A DNA stretch of 64,000 nucleotides from Paguma larvata (lineage: Eukaryota; Chordata; Mammalia; Carnivora; Viverridae): NCBI GenBank assembly GCA_030068075.1, contig CM057825.1, forward strand, positions 119,426,322 through 119,490,321. The letters are read 5' to 3'. The notes under the pieces are model-generated. The model did not search any database. It worked only from the letters and a program-made list of their open reading frames with translations, and was not told the DNA's origin. Positions 52,487 to 63,709 of this stretch are shown in pieces. A program made the translations under genes and the position numbers. Numbering within the stretch: position 1 is the stretch's first letter; each line of letters begins with the position of its first letter.

Positions 52487-54444
52487 GTGCCGCCCTCGGG
52501 CCCCGCTCGGGCCGGCGCTGCGGGTGGGGGTGCGGCTCCGTCGCTGGGCTGGGGAGACGGACTGAGCGGTGGCGGAGGGGGGGAGACCGCCTTGGCTGCG
52601 GTGTCCACCAGAGGTGACCCGGGGCCCCTTCCCGCCACCCACATGGCCTCTTCTGCTCCTCAGCAAAGTCGTCCTGCTTCCTCCCGCCTCCCCTCGCTCC
52701 TTCAGCCCCGGGGCCGCCGCAGGCACAGCCCCTCTCGAGAGGCCGCACGAACGGAGCTGGCTCTCAACTCTTTCCCTTGGAGAGAGGAAGACAGAGACAC
52801 GGCGCCACCCCCCCCCCCCCCGGTCCCCGCCAAGCGCCTTGGTGTTGCGCCCCGTCCTAAAGGGTGTGGGCCGCCTCGTGGCCTTGTACCGGCCGCTCCC
52901 GGGAAGGAGCCCCTCGGCAGCCACGTTGGGTCGCCCTGCCTCATTCGTTCCCTGCCGTGCTGCCCCGCCGCTCGTGGGGCCTGCCCTCGTGGCTTGGCCG
53001 GCGCGATTCAATCCTGCCGTCCACCTTCGACTTTCTGCCTGATTTTTCATTTCGCCGATGGCCCGCTGCGGCTAAATCCTCTTACACCTCGGAGACGCCA
53101 CATTTCCCGGAAACTTGCTGCAGCACCGCCCCTTCCAGAAGGAGACTGGGTGGAAGGCTGCTCCCAAAGTGCACGGTGAACTGTTAGGAGGGTTTCTTCA
53201 TTTCAGAGTTACTTCCTTAACCTGGGGCCCCACGGCAGCGACCCCCGCACTAACTTAATCCTACTCTAGGGTTAATAACCGCACGGCACGGCAGCCCACA
53301 GAGCCTTCCCCTCCTGGACCCTTGGGCCGGAGCGGCTGAAACACACACTCACCCCAGGCTATTCATTCGTCCAGCTCTAAGCGAAGCGTTGAAGCACACT
53401 AATTTTTTCCTCCCCATCCCTTTGCTTGGCACATGCTTCAGTTATCTACCAGTCGGGATTAATTTCTATCAGATGCACAAGGGGGCCATTTTTAGCTTGC
53501 TTTAAACAGCAAACACTGGAGTGTGGTGTGAGCTATCAGTTGGTGGGACTTACAAAGACCTTTTTGATTTTGCTTGGCACCGAAACACCGAACTCCTGGA
53601 GCTCTGAGAGCTAAGGGAATCACTCTAAACACAGAAAGGGACGGGAAAACAACCTTCACTTGCTTGGCACAGCATTAGTTGGGATATGAATGACTGGAAA
53701 AACCACAAATGACTAGTAGTGGGGGGTGCGTGAGCAAACAGGGGAGCATCTGCTTGATAGAATATGAGCTGCTCCTTTTAAGCGAATACTGTCAGGATAT
53801 GTCGGGTTTCTTAGGACCTAATACTGGAAACAGAGCACATACTTTACATACTAAAGTTTAGCTTTACTAAACGAAGAAAAATAACCACGTATTATTAAAA
53901 AAACAACCACAAAGAAGGTGAACAGACCGAAATGTTATGTTTGAATGTTCGGTTCATGTTTCCTTTTTTCCCCTGACTTTTAGTGAAGACAGGGGTTTTC
54001 TTAGAGTGGATTGAGATTGTTTCTTAACTCTCGGTGACTTTAACTGGCGTCTTCCGCCACGTGGTTTGTAATGCAGGCTTGTGGCCCCGGGAAGCCTTGG
54101 GCCAGCGCTCTGCTCTGCTCTGAGACCGAATCCAAGGAGAGACCTGGCCCAGGTCACTAGTTGGCTTCTCCTCTGCAAAGGTATCGAGTTGTTGGTTGTC
54201 AGAAACACCGCCACGGACTTCTCCCCTCCCGTTTCCGGGCACTGAGCAGGGAGGAAGGCGCTCTGGCGGGGTGCGGGGGGCGGGGGGCGGGGAGCCGACC
54301 ATTCTCCTGGACGTGAATTGCATCTTGACATTGGCCCACTCGTCTGAAGAGACAGCGTAGCACAAGGCGGAACCGTTCTCCTGTTCCTTGTATATCGTGG
54401 GCTGTATCTGCATTCAGGGTTGAATACAGGCTTAAGAAACCGAA

Positions 54445-54720
54445 AAATGTTTCAAAGTATTTTTTCTTAAAAAAAAAAGTCTAAAAAATTACAAAAGCAA
54501 TATACGTTCAGAAAATGTAAAATGCAAGAACATTTTGCAAAAATGTGTAAAGAAGGGAAAAAGGCCTCCATGAAGCCAGTTTCAAAGGCAGCTGTTCCTG
54601 ACATTCTGGTTATTTCCTGCCAGTCCGTTCTCACCGCCCGTTTAGTGGGACTCGTGCCCTCCCTGCCCCCGGGACCGATACCAAACCCCAGGCGTCTTTT
54701 TCACCGGACCGTACTCTCAG
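54445..54720 (-). mobile_element. Old LINE 3' fragment, antisense
   Basis: AAAAATTACAAAAGCAATAT, 'acgttcagaaaatgtaaaat' and 'catggttatttcctgccag'-like sequence match the antisense start of an old L1-like 3' unit ('gtaatacatgttcattgcaaaa...tggtgtatttccttccag'). Confidence 0.5.
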
Positions 54721-55669
54721 TAAACAAAATGCTGATGGCTTCATGACACTCCTAGAAGACGTTGTATCCCCCCCTGCCCTCTCTCTGGTCCTGGGCATTC
54801 GGTTGTGTGTCTTGCTCCCCAACGAAAATACAATCCACGTTCCAAGCGGCTGGTTTACAAGAAAACCCTTTATCCCGCTCTTAAGTTTGAAAGTGTTATT
54901 GCCAAGAGCTTGCAGAAACCCCAGTCCACACATGGCGAAACTATTCAGGCATCCAAAAGGTGCCGGATCTGGGGCCCTGGAGAAACAGCCTGGACGTGAA
55001 TGTCCCCTTTTAAAAAGGGTTCTTCCTTCCACTTCCAAGTGTCCGGTGTTCATTTGAAACGTTACCACGGGAACATTTTCAGTGTTTTCTCTTTGGCCTT
55101 TTCCAGTTAAATATTTTGAATCACTGGTATGTTTATGGAATTCAGATTTTTTTTTTTTAAAAGTCTGAAAGGTGGTGCAGTGAAGCGTCCCCCTCTGTGC
55201 CTGCCACACCTCTTCGCTGCCCCCACACAGTGGTGTCGGCGGTGGCCATGTGTCCTTGTAGGAGCTGCATGTGCCCTCGGCCACTCAACGAGCTTCGGCC
55301 CAGCATCCAGAGAAGCGGCTACGGTTGGTGACGGGCTCGGGGCCTCCTGCCGACGGGGCCATATCCGTGCACGTTCCCTCATCCTTGCGATGAACGTCCT
55401 TGTTCTGTCTCTCCAGGCCAGGCCCTTGTCCTGGAAGGGCAGCATTCGGGGTGTGCAGTCTGTGGTATTTGCACAAAGCGTCAGAGGTGAAACCTCACAT
55501 CGCTGCTTACCCGTCAGGGCAAGTCCGTCCGAGAAATTGCCGGCCCGGCCCCCGCCAAAGCCAGCTCATGGAGAAAAGTGCCCTTGGAACGCGCAGAACA
55601 GAGATCGAGTCTCAGCTCGCACATGCGAGCACGCTTTGCGCTGAGCGCCCGGGCCCGTGTTGAACGCCC

Positions 55670-55830
55670 TTCATGGTTTCACTTGAACCCTCACGGGAGC
55701 CCTGTGAGCGTTTAATCCCCACCTTCCCAGTGGGGAAACAGAGAGGTTTAAGTAACTAACCCAAGTTTGCAGCTAAGGAGCGGCAGAATCCGAATTCAAA
55801 CCCGTGCAGTCTGGCTCCAGGGCCCATGTT
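55670..55830 (-). repeat. MIR, antisense
   Basis: CACGGGAGCCCTGTGAGCGT, 'aatccccaccttcccagtgg', GGAAACAGAGAGGTTTAAGT, AACTAACCCAAGTTTGCAGC and 'gaattcaaacccgtgcagtc' are an almost complete antisense MIR. Confidence 0.85.
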
Positions 55831-56257
55831 CTGAAGTTGTTTGGACTTGTTGGTGCTTTGTCTGGTGTTGTCTGTCTACCACGCTGCCCCCTTTTCTTCA
55901 TTCGCTCGTTACTCTGTGAAGCGATACGTGGTCCGTCTCTTCCCCAGCATGGGAGTGCCCCGGGAGCAGGAACTTTGCATCCTGTACCCCCAGGGTCTGG
56001 AACAGCTGGGGTACGACTGTCGTGTGATTTAGAGGTCTGGTCCTCTGGTCCTCTGTCACTTTCCCCTGGAGACAGCTTCCCACAGGCAGAGCCCGTCCCC
56101 CATGCCTGGTGCTGGACGGGGCTCCCTGAGGGCTCGCTCTGTGCTGGTGGCAGAGCCGTGCGAGGCAGAGGCGGCCAGCACTCTGTGTGCGGGTGGAAGA
56201 GGAGAAGTGGTCGCCGTGGGTGCCAAGAGTCTCATGCGCGCCCCTTCTCTTTTCCAG

Positions 56258-56358
56258 ACCCTTCCTAGACATGGTGTACCATGCCCTGGACAGCCCGGAC
56301 GACGACTACCACGCGCTGTTTGTGCTCTGCCTCCTCTACGCCATGTCTCATAACAAAG
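56258..56358 (+). CDS. CLEC16A: CLEC16A exon 13 (last in the window)
   Basis: This 101-nt exon is flanked by TCTCTTTTCCAG and donor gtaagc. Its first base completes Arg (AG|A) and its last base, G, begins Gly. The translation is PFLDMVYHALDSPDDDYHAL then FVLCLLYAMSHNK (about residues 479-511). It is one of the best conserved stretches and returns to the folded part of the protein after the disordered segment. The next expected exon (beginning GMDPEKLERIQ) was not found before the window end. Confidence 0.97.
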
Positions 56359-57164
56359 GTAAGCCTGCTCACCTCGCCCGCCCTCCTGGCACTCCCTCTT
56401 CTCTCCCGTGGAAAGAGAAGAAAGCCGCTCTCCCTGAGGAATCGCCCTTTGTGGTTCTGGCGGACTCCCACAGAACTCCTCTCCAGCCTCATCAGAATTT
56501 CTCAGGTGCTTCTGCACAGACCAAAGCCGCAGGAATTGGTTGCTCAAGCAATATGGCGGGCGGGAGGAAGGGTTCAAGTGGCTGTCTGACCCGGGATGAC
56601 TGTGTTCACACTGCGGTTTTCTTTCGACCCCTCGCTTTTACAACCGGCCGAGCACCCGACCTCTTTTCCTGACATCAGAACTGAAATCAGTCAAGTCGTG
56701 ATCTTGGTTTTGCTATTTATAATAGCCGAAGTTCTCGCTCTGGGTTGAGGGCTAAAATAGACTCCGGGCGGATTGGGTGGAAGCGTAGGTTTCCTTTCTG
56801 AAGAAAGGTGTGGTTCTCAGGCTTCCCCTGTTGAGGGGGAGCGGTCAGGAGCAGAGTCCCGCGGAGCTGACAGAGCTGGTTCGGGGTCATTCCCTCGCTC
56901 CCTCCCGGGGACGGCCGCGGGGGTATGCCCCACCTGGCTTGGGACGGGCGGGTTCTGAAACCCCTCCACGTCAGAATCTCTGCAAAGGAATCGAGAGCGA
57001 TCTTGCTGGCCTCTGCCGAGAGCGGGGCTTGGCGTAGACGAGACGCGGTAGCAGGTGATGTGTTAGTAGGTTTGTCACACAGTAATGGTTGGGGGGCAGG
57101 TCGAGGTGGGTTTTACAAAGACAGCCTATGTCTAGGGACGTCTAAGAAGTGCTCGAACGGAATA

Positions 57165-57330
57165 AATATTTAGTCTTAAATCTTAATCCTAATAAATAAG
57201 TGGACTAGTGGCAAAAAATATAGGGAGTGAAAACAAAAAAGCCTCTCCTCCCAACTCTGTCGTCCACTCTCTTCTTCAAGATCGTTCATGTTCGCAGTTT
57301 CTTGTGTGTCTCTTTAAAGACATGCCTACA
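57165..57330 (-). mobile_element. Old LINE 3' scrap, antisense
   Basis: AAAAAATATAGGGAGTGAAA, 'aaaaagcctctcctccc' and CAGTTTCTTGTGTGTCTCTT fit 'aaaaaagtctctcctccc...cagtttcttgtgtatccttcc' of old L1-like 3' units. Confidence 0.45.
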
Positions 57331-58879
57331 GACCCAGGAACAAGTGGGTCTGATTTTGTTTCTACGATTGCCCCGTCTGAAGCGTACAGAAGGCGTCCCT
57401 AACTGTCCGTACCCTGTTTTTCTCACGGCGTCGTGTATCCACACATCACGTCCCTGGAGAACGGTTTCTCCTTGATCATCGTGTCTGCGCATCATTTATC
57501 CTGCCGCCGTCCTCTCACTGAAAGGCACAGAAACTCTTCCCAGGCTTTTCCCGCTGTGGAGAGGACCCACCGTGGTGGCTCTTCTCGTGTGTAAGGCATT
57601 GTGCGCACGTGCAGGTTCGTGCACCCTGGCAAGAGACCTCTGAAAGGCGCCCAGCAGGCTCGGAACCCTGCTGACGTCTCCCTCCTGTCTCGCTCGCTCC
57701 CATGTCTTCTGCGATCCCCTGCAGCGCCTGGTGTGGCGAGTGGCACGCAGGAGCGCTCAGTCTCTGGGCGGAGGCGGAACCCCCTGAGACTGACCGACTC
57801 CCACCCAGGGATGGCCCACCGCTCCCCTGGCACCTGACTTCTGTGCCCTCTGTAGTCCGAGCTCCTGCCGGACGCATGCTGGAGACCCCTAACCAGGTGT
57901 TTGCACAGCGCCTGAAGCTCCGTGCTGCCCCCCTGAAGGGCACCCTGACCTCATCAGAGTTCCTGCCATTTCTGGTTCGGTTGACATTGCCAACCAAGGT
58001 TGAAACTGACATGACCTTTAGTTCCTTCCCTCCTTTGATGTAGCGTGTAGGCGTCTGTCTTTGTCAATCCTCCCTCTTCAGCTCTCCGGTGGGCAGAATT
58101 TCACTGAGTACGACTTGGCGCCTGGCTCGGAGCTAGATGCCACAGGGGAGAGCCGGAGAGGCCTGGACATGCCGTTCTGGTGGCCGCTGTCTCGGCCTCC
58201 CGAAGGGTCTAACATACGGCCGTTTCTAATCCGTCCTCCACAGCCCTGCCAGGCGATCCCCCGTGAGACGGTGTGGACCGTGTCCCTCCTGTTCAGAGAC
58301 CCTTCGTGCCTTCTTCTCTCCCTTAAGCTCCTCCCTTCTCTCCCTGTCGTCGTGAGTATCCAGATTGCACCCACCATTCCAGCTTGATCCGGTTCCTCTG
58401 ACTTCCCTTCACAGACCCTTGGCTCTGGGTTCAAATGTTTATCTAGTGGTAGAACTCTCTCACAGAGAGAAACTTGGGGATGCCGGCACGGCACTCCCTG
58501 AACTCTTTAAAGTTCTGGTTACAAGCAACAGAAACTGCTGCTCGTTAACTTAAAGTAGTGAAAGGGAAAGTCTATAGGAAGGGCCCCGGGGCGGCTCCCA
58601 GGACCCGAGAAGTTGCCGGAAAGCAGAGGGAATGGCAGGAACCAACCAGCTCTGGGGACTTCCCTCAAGGTAGATTGTGAATCGGCCCCAGGAGATCCCG
58701 GGCTGAGAGTCTGTTTCCATTCAGGTTTCAAATTCTTGAGCAAGAGATCTGATTGTTCCAGTTTTTGGTGGTGTGTCTAGCTCCGGAACATTCAGTTATG
58801 GCTGGGGGTCAGGGTCGTACGGCACAGACTCAGCCCCAGGGCCCTGGGACCTGGACTGTTCCCAGAGACCTAAGCTTCT

Positions 58880-59130
58880 CCGGAAGCCTGGCTGCCACCC
58901 CGGTCAGTGCCAGCCTGCCTACCTGCTCTTTCTTATTTTCCTTTGTGTTTCTTCCTGCCATTTTCTCTACCCCAACGTCCCCACCTGTTGAAATTCTGCT
59001 TGTCTGTCAAGGGTCTACTCAGAAGTCACCTTCTCGAAAACAAACTATTATAAAATTAAAAAAAAAAAAAAAAAAAAGAAGTCACCTTCTCCAGGAAGTC
59101 TTTTCTGATCCCTCCAGGTGATAATCATTT
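58880..59130 (+). repeat. L2 3' fragment
   Basis: CTGCCTACCTGCTCTTTCTT and, across the inserted poly(A) piece, AGAAGTCACCTTCTCCAGGA followed by AGTCTTTTCTGATCCCTCCA match the L2 3' end ('aaatgtcacctcctccaggaagccttccctgacc'). Confidence 0.65.
59021..59091 (+). mobile_element. 41-bp poly(A) retro-insertion with 15-bp target duplication
   Basis: AGAAGTCACCTTCTC occurs at 59021-59035 and 59077-59091. Between the copies lie 41 bases, GAAAACAAACTATTATAAAA then TT and a run of 19 A. This is the signature of LINE-machinery insertion with extreme 5' truncation. The interrupted L2 reads through once one copy and the insert are ignored. Confidence 0.85.
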
Positions 59131-60290
59131 GGGATTAGTTAATACCATCTCATGCAGCAGGCACATTTTATACAAAGCTGCTGAATTTGCCTTGCTTAAA
59201 ATTTTGTTAAGGACTTTTGCGCTTATGTTCAAGAGTGATATTGGTTTATGGTCTTGTGATTCTCTTGTTTTATTTGCTTTCTGAGTTATGTTTACCTTGT
59301 GGAATAAATTCAGAAGTATTTCCTACTCGCAGATTGTATAAAGGAGTTTCTATAGAACTGGTATGATTTGTTCATTAACTGTTTGGCAGAATTCACCAGT
59401 GAGTCCATTTGGGCCTAGAGTTTTCTTTGAGGGAAGATTTTTAGCTACTCAGATTCGTCAGTAGGTACAGGGCTAATGAAGCCTTATTTGGTCTTTTCGA
59501 GTGAACTTTGATAGCTTGTGTCTTTCAAGGAATTTGTCTTTGCGTCTAAATTGTCAAATTGATTGGCAAACACTTATTATGTTCTTCTATTATGCTTTTA
59601 ATGTCTGTAGGATCTATAGTAATGCCCCATTTTAATTCATGGTATTGGTAGTTTAGGTCTTCATGTTCTTTTTCCTAATCAGTTTGGCTAAAGAGTTAAC
59701 AATTTCATATTAATTTTACGGATACTCAAAGAACTTTCTTTTGGTTTCACTGATTTTCTCTACTATTTTTCTGTTTTCTGTTTTATTAATTCCTGTTCAT
59801 TATTTCTTACCTTTAGCTGCTTACTTCAGATTTAATTTGCTCTTCTTTTTGTAGTTTCTTAAGATGGAAGCTTAGATTGTTGATTTTTTTAAGCTAATCA
59901 GTTTTTTTTTTCTTTTTTCTTTTAAATTTAACATACAGTGAAATTAACCCTTTTTGCGTGTAGCTGTATGAATTTTAGCACGTGTGTGGGTTTGGTCAAC
60001 ACCACCATGATCAGGAGACAGTACAGTTCCATCAACCAAAGTTTCCCTCATGCTATCACTCCTTTTCAGTCATACCCTTCCCATACTACTCATTGATTTT
60101 TAACCTTTTTTTCTTTTGTGATAAGAATTTAATGCTGTAAATTTTCCTCTAAGCAGTGTGTTAGGTGTGTGCTTAGGTGTAATACGTTTTGATGGATGTG
60201 GTTTGATTTTTATTCAGTTCAAAATATTTTATAACCTCCCTTGGATTTATTCTTGTCTATTGTATCCTCTGTGTTAAATTCTAGTTATGT
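59130..60290 (-). mobile_element. L1 ORF2 region, antisense, heavily decayed
   Basis: The + strand reads CAGTGAGTCCATTTGGGCCT, 'gagggaagatttttagctac', 'ccccattttaattcatggta', 'gtttggctaaagagttaac' and 'aagaactttcttttggtttc', the antisense of the L1 reverse-transcriptase region. About 59930-60110 (GTACAGTTCCATCAACCAAA) is a different old L1 3' piece inserted or joined here. No long open frame survives on the minus strand. Confidence 0.75.
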
Positions 60291-61498
60291 TTCTATTGGA
60301 GATTTTTCTCCTGGTTTGGTTTTTGGGCTCTGTCCTGGGTCAGGGTTAAGTTACTTGGAATTGGTTTGATCCTCTGGAGGCTTTTCAGCCTTGTCGGTGC
60401 TTGTCCAGAGCAGGCTTCAGTCTCAGGCTCGCTTGGCCCCACTGCTGAGGGAGCCCCTTGCTGAGGACTGCACCAGATGGGCCACGGTTGGGTGGTCTTT
60501 CCCCCAGCCCTTGTCGGCACTGCGTGAGCCCCAGATCGTTCCACCTGCTGCGTTTCAGAGGCCATTTCCTTCCCTCGCGCGCATGCACCGAGCAGGACTT
60601 CGCTGACGCCTCTCAGGAACCCTCCGCGGCTCTGGTCCTCCCTCCTCTCAGTTCCAGTCACTTGGCCCATCCGAACTCCAAACTCTGCCTTCTCGTCAGA
60701 GAGACTGTGGCCTTTGTTGGGATTTTCTCTCTGGGCCAAAGCCTGGGAGCTAATCAGTCCGCTTTCCGGACGGTGAATGGAGCAGTCCCTGGGCCCCCTG
60801 CCCGCGTCTCCTCCCTCACGGGCTTGCCTCCCAGCGCTGCCGCGTGTCCTTTCCAATGCGTCATAATCACTGTTTTGTATATTTTGCCTGGTTTTCTGGT
60901 TGCTTGAATCAGGAGAGTATGTCCAAGCCATGCTGGCTGGAAGCCATGGCACTCGAAAAAGTTCGATCGCGGTCTAATCGATACCCAGTAAACTGCACGT
61001 GTTGAGAGGGTACTCTGTGATAACATAGTGTGACATATGTTCACACCCGTGAAACCTTCACCACGGTCACGATAGCATACGTATCCGTGGCCCCAAACCT
61101 CTCCTCCTGCCCTTTGTCACCCTCCCCTCCTCCCATGCAGCAGTGAGTTGCTCCCTGTCACCTTAGATGAGTTTGCCCTTTCTAGAATTTTATATGAATA
61201 AAATGGTGCAGTATGTACTCTTATTTTGTATGGCCTCTTTCACTGGGCACAGTTATTTTGAGATTGGTCACGCTGCCCTGCGTATCCGTGGTTCACTCCT
61301 TCTGACTGCCGAGTAGCAGTGCACGATGGGAGCGTAGCACAGTGTGTTCGTCCGTTCATCTGTTAAGGGGCGTTTGGCTTCTTTCCCGTTCTTAAGTGTA
61401 AAGCCCTGGGAACATTTATGTACAAGTCTTTTATGGACGTATCTTTTCTTTTTTCTTGGGTAAATATTGAATCGTACGATTGGTGGAAGTTTGTGTTT

Positions 61499-61719
61499 TA
61501 AATATTTACTTATTTTGAGGGAGAGTGAGAAAGCGCACGTGCACGAGCGAGCATGCTTAGGGGAGGGGCAGACAGAGAGGGAGATAGAGAATCCCGAGCA
61601 GGTTCTCTGCTGTCAGCACAGAGCCTGATGTGGGACTTGATCTCAGGAACTCTGAGATCACGACCTGAGCCAAAACCCAGAGTCCAACACCTAGCTGACT
61701 GAGCCCCCCAGGCACCCCT
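61499..61719 (-). mobile_element. CAN SINE, antisense
   Basis: AAATATTTACTTATTTTGAG, TAGGGGAGGGGCAGACAGAG, TGTCAGCACAGAGCCTGATG and a head ending 'gctgactgagccccccagg'. It is inserted in an antisense L1, with short GTTTGT-type repeats at both ends. Confidence 0.93.
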
Positions 61720-61960
61720 GGTTTGTTTAAGAAAAAATGGCACATAGTTTTCCAAAGTAGCTGTATAGTTTGCATTCCTTCACCAGTGTGTGAGGGGTCT
61801 TGGCGTCCTTGCCAGTAGGGCAAGTGCCAGTAGTATGGCACTCTTTTTAATTTCTGTCATTCTAATAGGTATGTAGTGGTGTCTCATTATGATTTTAATT
61901 TGCATTTTTGTAATGACTAAGGATAACGACTTTCTTGTGTGGTTCATTTGCCATTCCGTG

Positions 61961-61984
61961 TGCTTGCTTGCTTGCTTGCTTGCT
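61961..61984. repeat. (TGCT)6 microsatellite
   Basis: Six TGCT units adjoin the tail of the following SINE. Confidence 0.9.
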
Positions 61985-61987
61985 TTC

Positions 61988-62183
61988 TTAATGTTTATTT
62001 TTGAGAGAGGCAGAGACAGAGCGTGAGCAGGGGAGGGGCAGAGAGAGAGACACACACACAGACTCAGAAGCAGGCCCCAGGCTGCCTGCACAGAGCCGGA
62101 CGTGGGGCTTGAGCTTCCGCACTGTGAGATCACGACCTGAGCCGAAGTCAGCCACCTAACCAACCGAGCCACCCGGCCGCCCC
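61988..62183 (-). mobile_element. CAN SINE, antisense
   Basis: TTAATGTTTATTTTTGAGAG, GAGCAGGGGAGGGGCAGAGA, a short CA run, 'caggctgcctgcacagagcc' and a head ending 'aaccgagccacccggccgcc'. TTCCGTGTGCTT and TTCTGTGTGTCTT flank it as a probable target duplication. Confidence 0.93.
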
Positions 62184-62979
62184 TTTTCTGTGTGTCTTCC
62201 TTGGTGAAGTATTATTTCAAGTCTTTTGCCCATTTTTTTACGGGTCGTTCATTTTCTTATTGTCGAGTCTTGAGATTTTCTTTTTTTAATACGCGTTCTG
62301 GGCCCTTTCTCAGATGCGTGATCCAAAGATTTCCGCCCAGTCTGTGACTCGTCTTTTCATTTGCCAACAGTGCCTCTTGAAGAGCAGACCTTTCTAAACT
62401 TCCGTGGAGGTCCGTGGCACTCTTTCTACCTCTTTTTCTCTCCGTATTTTCTCTCTCGTTCTGGACGGCCTGGTCTCTAAAGGCAGAGACCAAGTCTGTC
62501 CCTGTGGCCCCCTGCGGTACCCAACTTCGTGCCTGGCACCCGGTCAGCGCTCAGCCCAAGTATGCTGACGGATGGCCTCTCGGCCGTGCAGCAGCTTTCC
62601 TGGGCTGCTCTCTTTCTCCTTCTGGTAGCCTGAGCTCGGGGCCTCAGCGCGGAAGGTGCCGTCCTGGGGGCGGGGAGGCCAGGCTCCAGGGGGTCAAGGG
62701 GCACTTTGTCTCCCTGGTGGCTGGCGTTCCTGACCGGCTTCCTTCCTGGAGCCCCGACCGGTGTGCTCTCCCTCATCCACTGCCGGGCCCTGCAGGGACC
62801 ACCCTCCCAAGGTCCTGCCTGGGCCGCCTCCCTTTCTTTCTCGAGCCTTCCTCCTCTTCCCCCTCCCCCTCCCCTTCCTCCTCGACATCGAAGGGGATTT
62901 CTTCTTAAAAGAGTGGAAGTGTATAATTGAGGGAATTTAATTCCTTCTTCCACTTCCTGCTGGTGCCGTTCATTTATTT

Positions 62980-63110
62980 ATTCCCTCAGCCTCCCAGCAG
63001 AGATCTGGGGAGCCTCATTTATTAGATGCCAGGCGCTGTGGTTACCGTTGAGGGCACGGTGGTGAACCAAACACATACTTTCTCAGACACGACTGTGGCT
63101 GCTGTGGAGG
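62980..63110 (+). repeat. L2-type repeat fragment
   Basis: 'cctcatttattagatgccagg' then CGCTGTGGTTACCGTTGAGG, 'gcacggtggtgaaccaaacac' matches the 'tattgagcacctactatgtgccaggcactg...gcagtgaacaaaac' repeat. Confidence 0.6.
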
Positions 63111-63709
63111 GAGCAGGCCGAGAAGGGGTGGGAGGTGGCGGCGGCATGACAGGCACGCGGGGACACACGGCGATGAGGAGCTTTGATTGTGTTCTGACGC
63201 AGCGGGAGCACCAAAGGTTGTTCGGGCAGGAAAGCGTTGCGCAACCGGCATGCCTTCCGTGTTTACCTTCTTCTGAAAGTGACCGCTTTTGTCTCAAATC
63301 TCCTTTCGTTCTAAGAGACCATGTCAGTCACGAAGAACTCGCTCTTGAAGTTACTCAGTTACTTACGTAGGACACAGCCGCGTGCCGGGCAGTGTGCTCA
63401 GCCCGGGGGCCCGCAGACCCCAGGCTGACCGAGGCCGGGACCGCCGTCCGCTCCTCGGGCGGTGGGCAGCAGGCACCCCGAGAGGGGGGTGGGCTGGAGC
63501 CGGTGCGTGGGCAGTGGGCGGGCGGCGATGGTGAACCGCACCATTCGGGCTGCGAGGGGGCGCTGAAGGTGGATTCCTCCGGGACCGACCCGTCCTCTCT
63601 GTGTCCCTTGGAGAGGGTTCACGACAGTGTAGCCGGAAGACGGGCGGGTGGAGAGGCGACGGGCAGGTGTGGGCAGTGTCGAGGACGTGAAAGTGAAGGG
63701 CTTGCTCGT

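Larger units (their letters stand above)
52487..56257 (+). other. CLEC16A: Intron 12
   Basis: It starts with a weak donor. It holds a (C)14 run (52808-52821), an antisense old LINE piece (54445-54720) and a MIR (55670-55830). Two AT-rich stretches (53400-53960 and 54720-55160) show no named repeat. The remaining GC-rich DNA carries only chance open frames. Confidence 0.65.
60990..62400 (-). mobile_element. L1M 3' region, antisense, split by two SINEs
   Basis: TTTATATGAATAAAATGGTG, 'ctctttcactgggcacagtt', TTCACCAGTGTGTGAGGGGT, CATTCTAATAGGTATGTAGT, GGTGTCTCATTATGATTTTA, 'cttttgcccatttttttacg' and CCCTTTCTCAGATGCGTGAT follow the antisense order from the L1 3' end toward ORF2. SINEs interrupt it at 61499-61719 and 61988-62183. 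Confidence 0.8.

Noticed and set aside
52487..52523. Exon 12 extended to a donor near 52524
   Set aside because: The extension is 37 nt and would break the reading frame into exon 13.
52088..53050. 320-codon open frame on the - strand
   Set aside because: It is antisense to exon 12 and the flanking intron, with a GC-driven composition and no family resemblance.
51908..53179. 423-codon open frame on the + strand
   Set aside because: It overlaps exon 12 in a different frame from CLEC16A, is rich in Pro, Arg and Gly as expected of chance frames in GC-rich DNA, and has no recognisable domain.
59130..60290. Functional L1 reverse transcriptase
   Set aside because: The minus strand is full of stops and insertions. 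Only decayed similarity to ORF2 remains.
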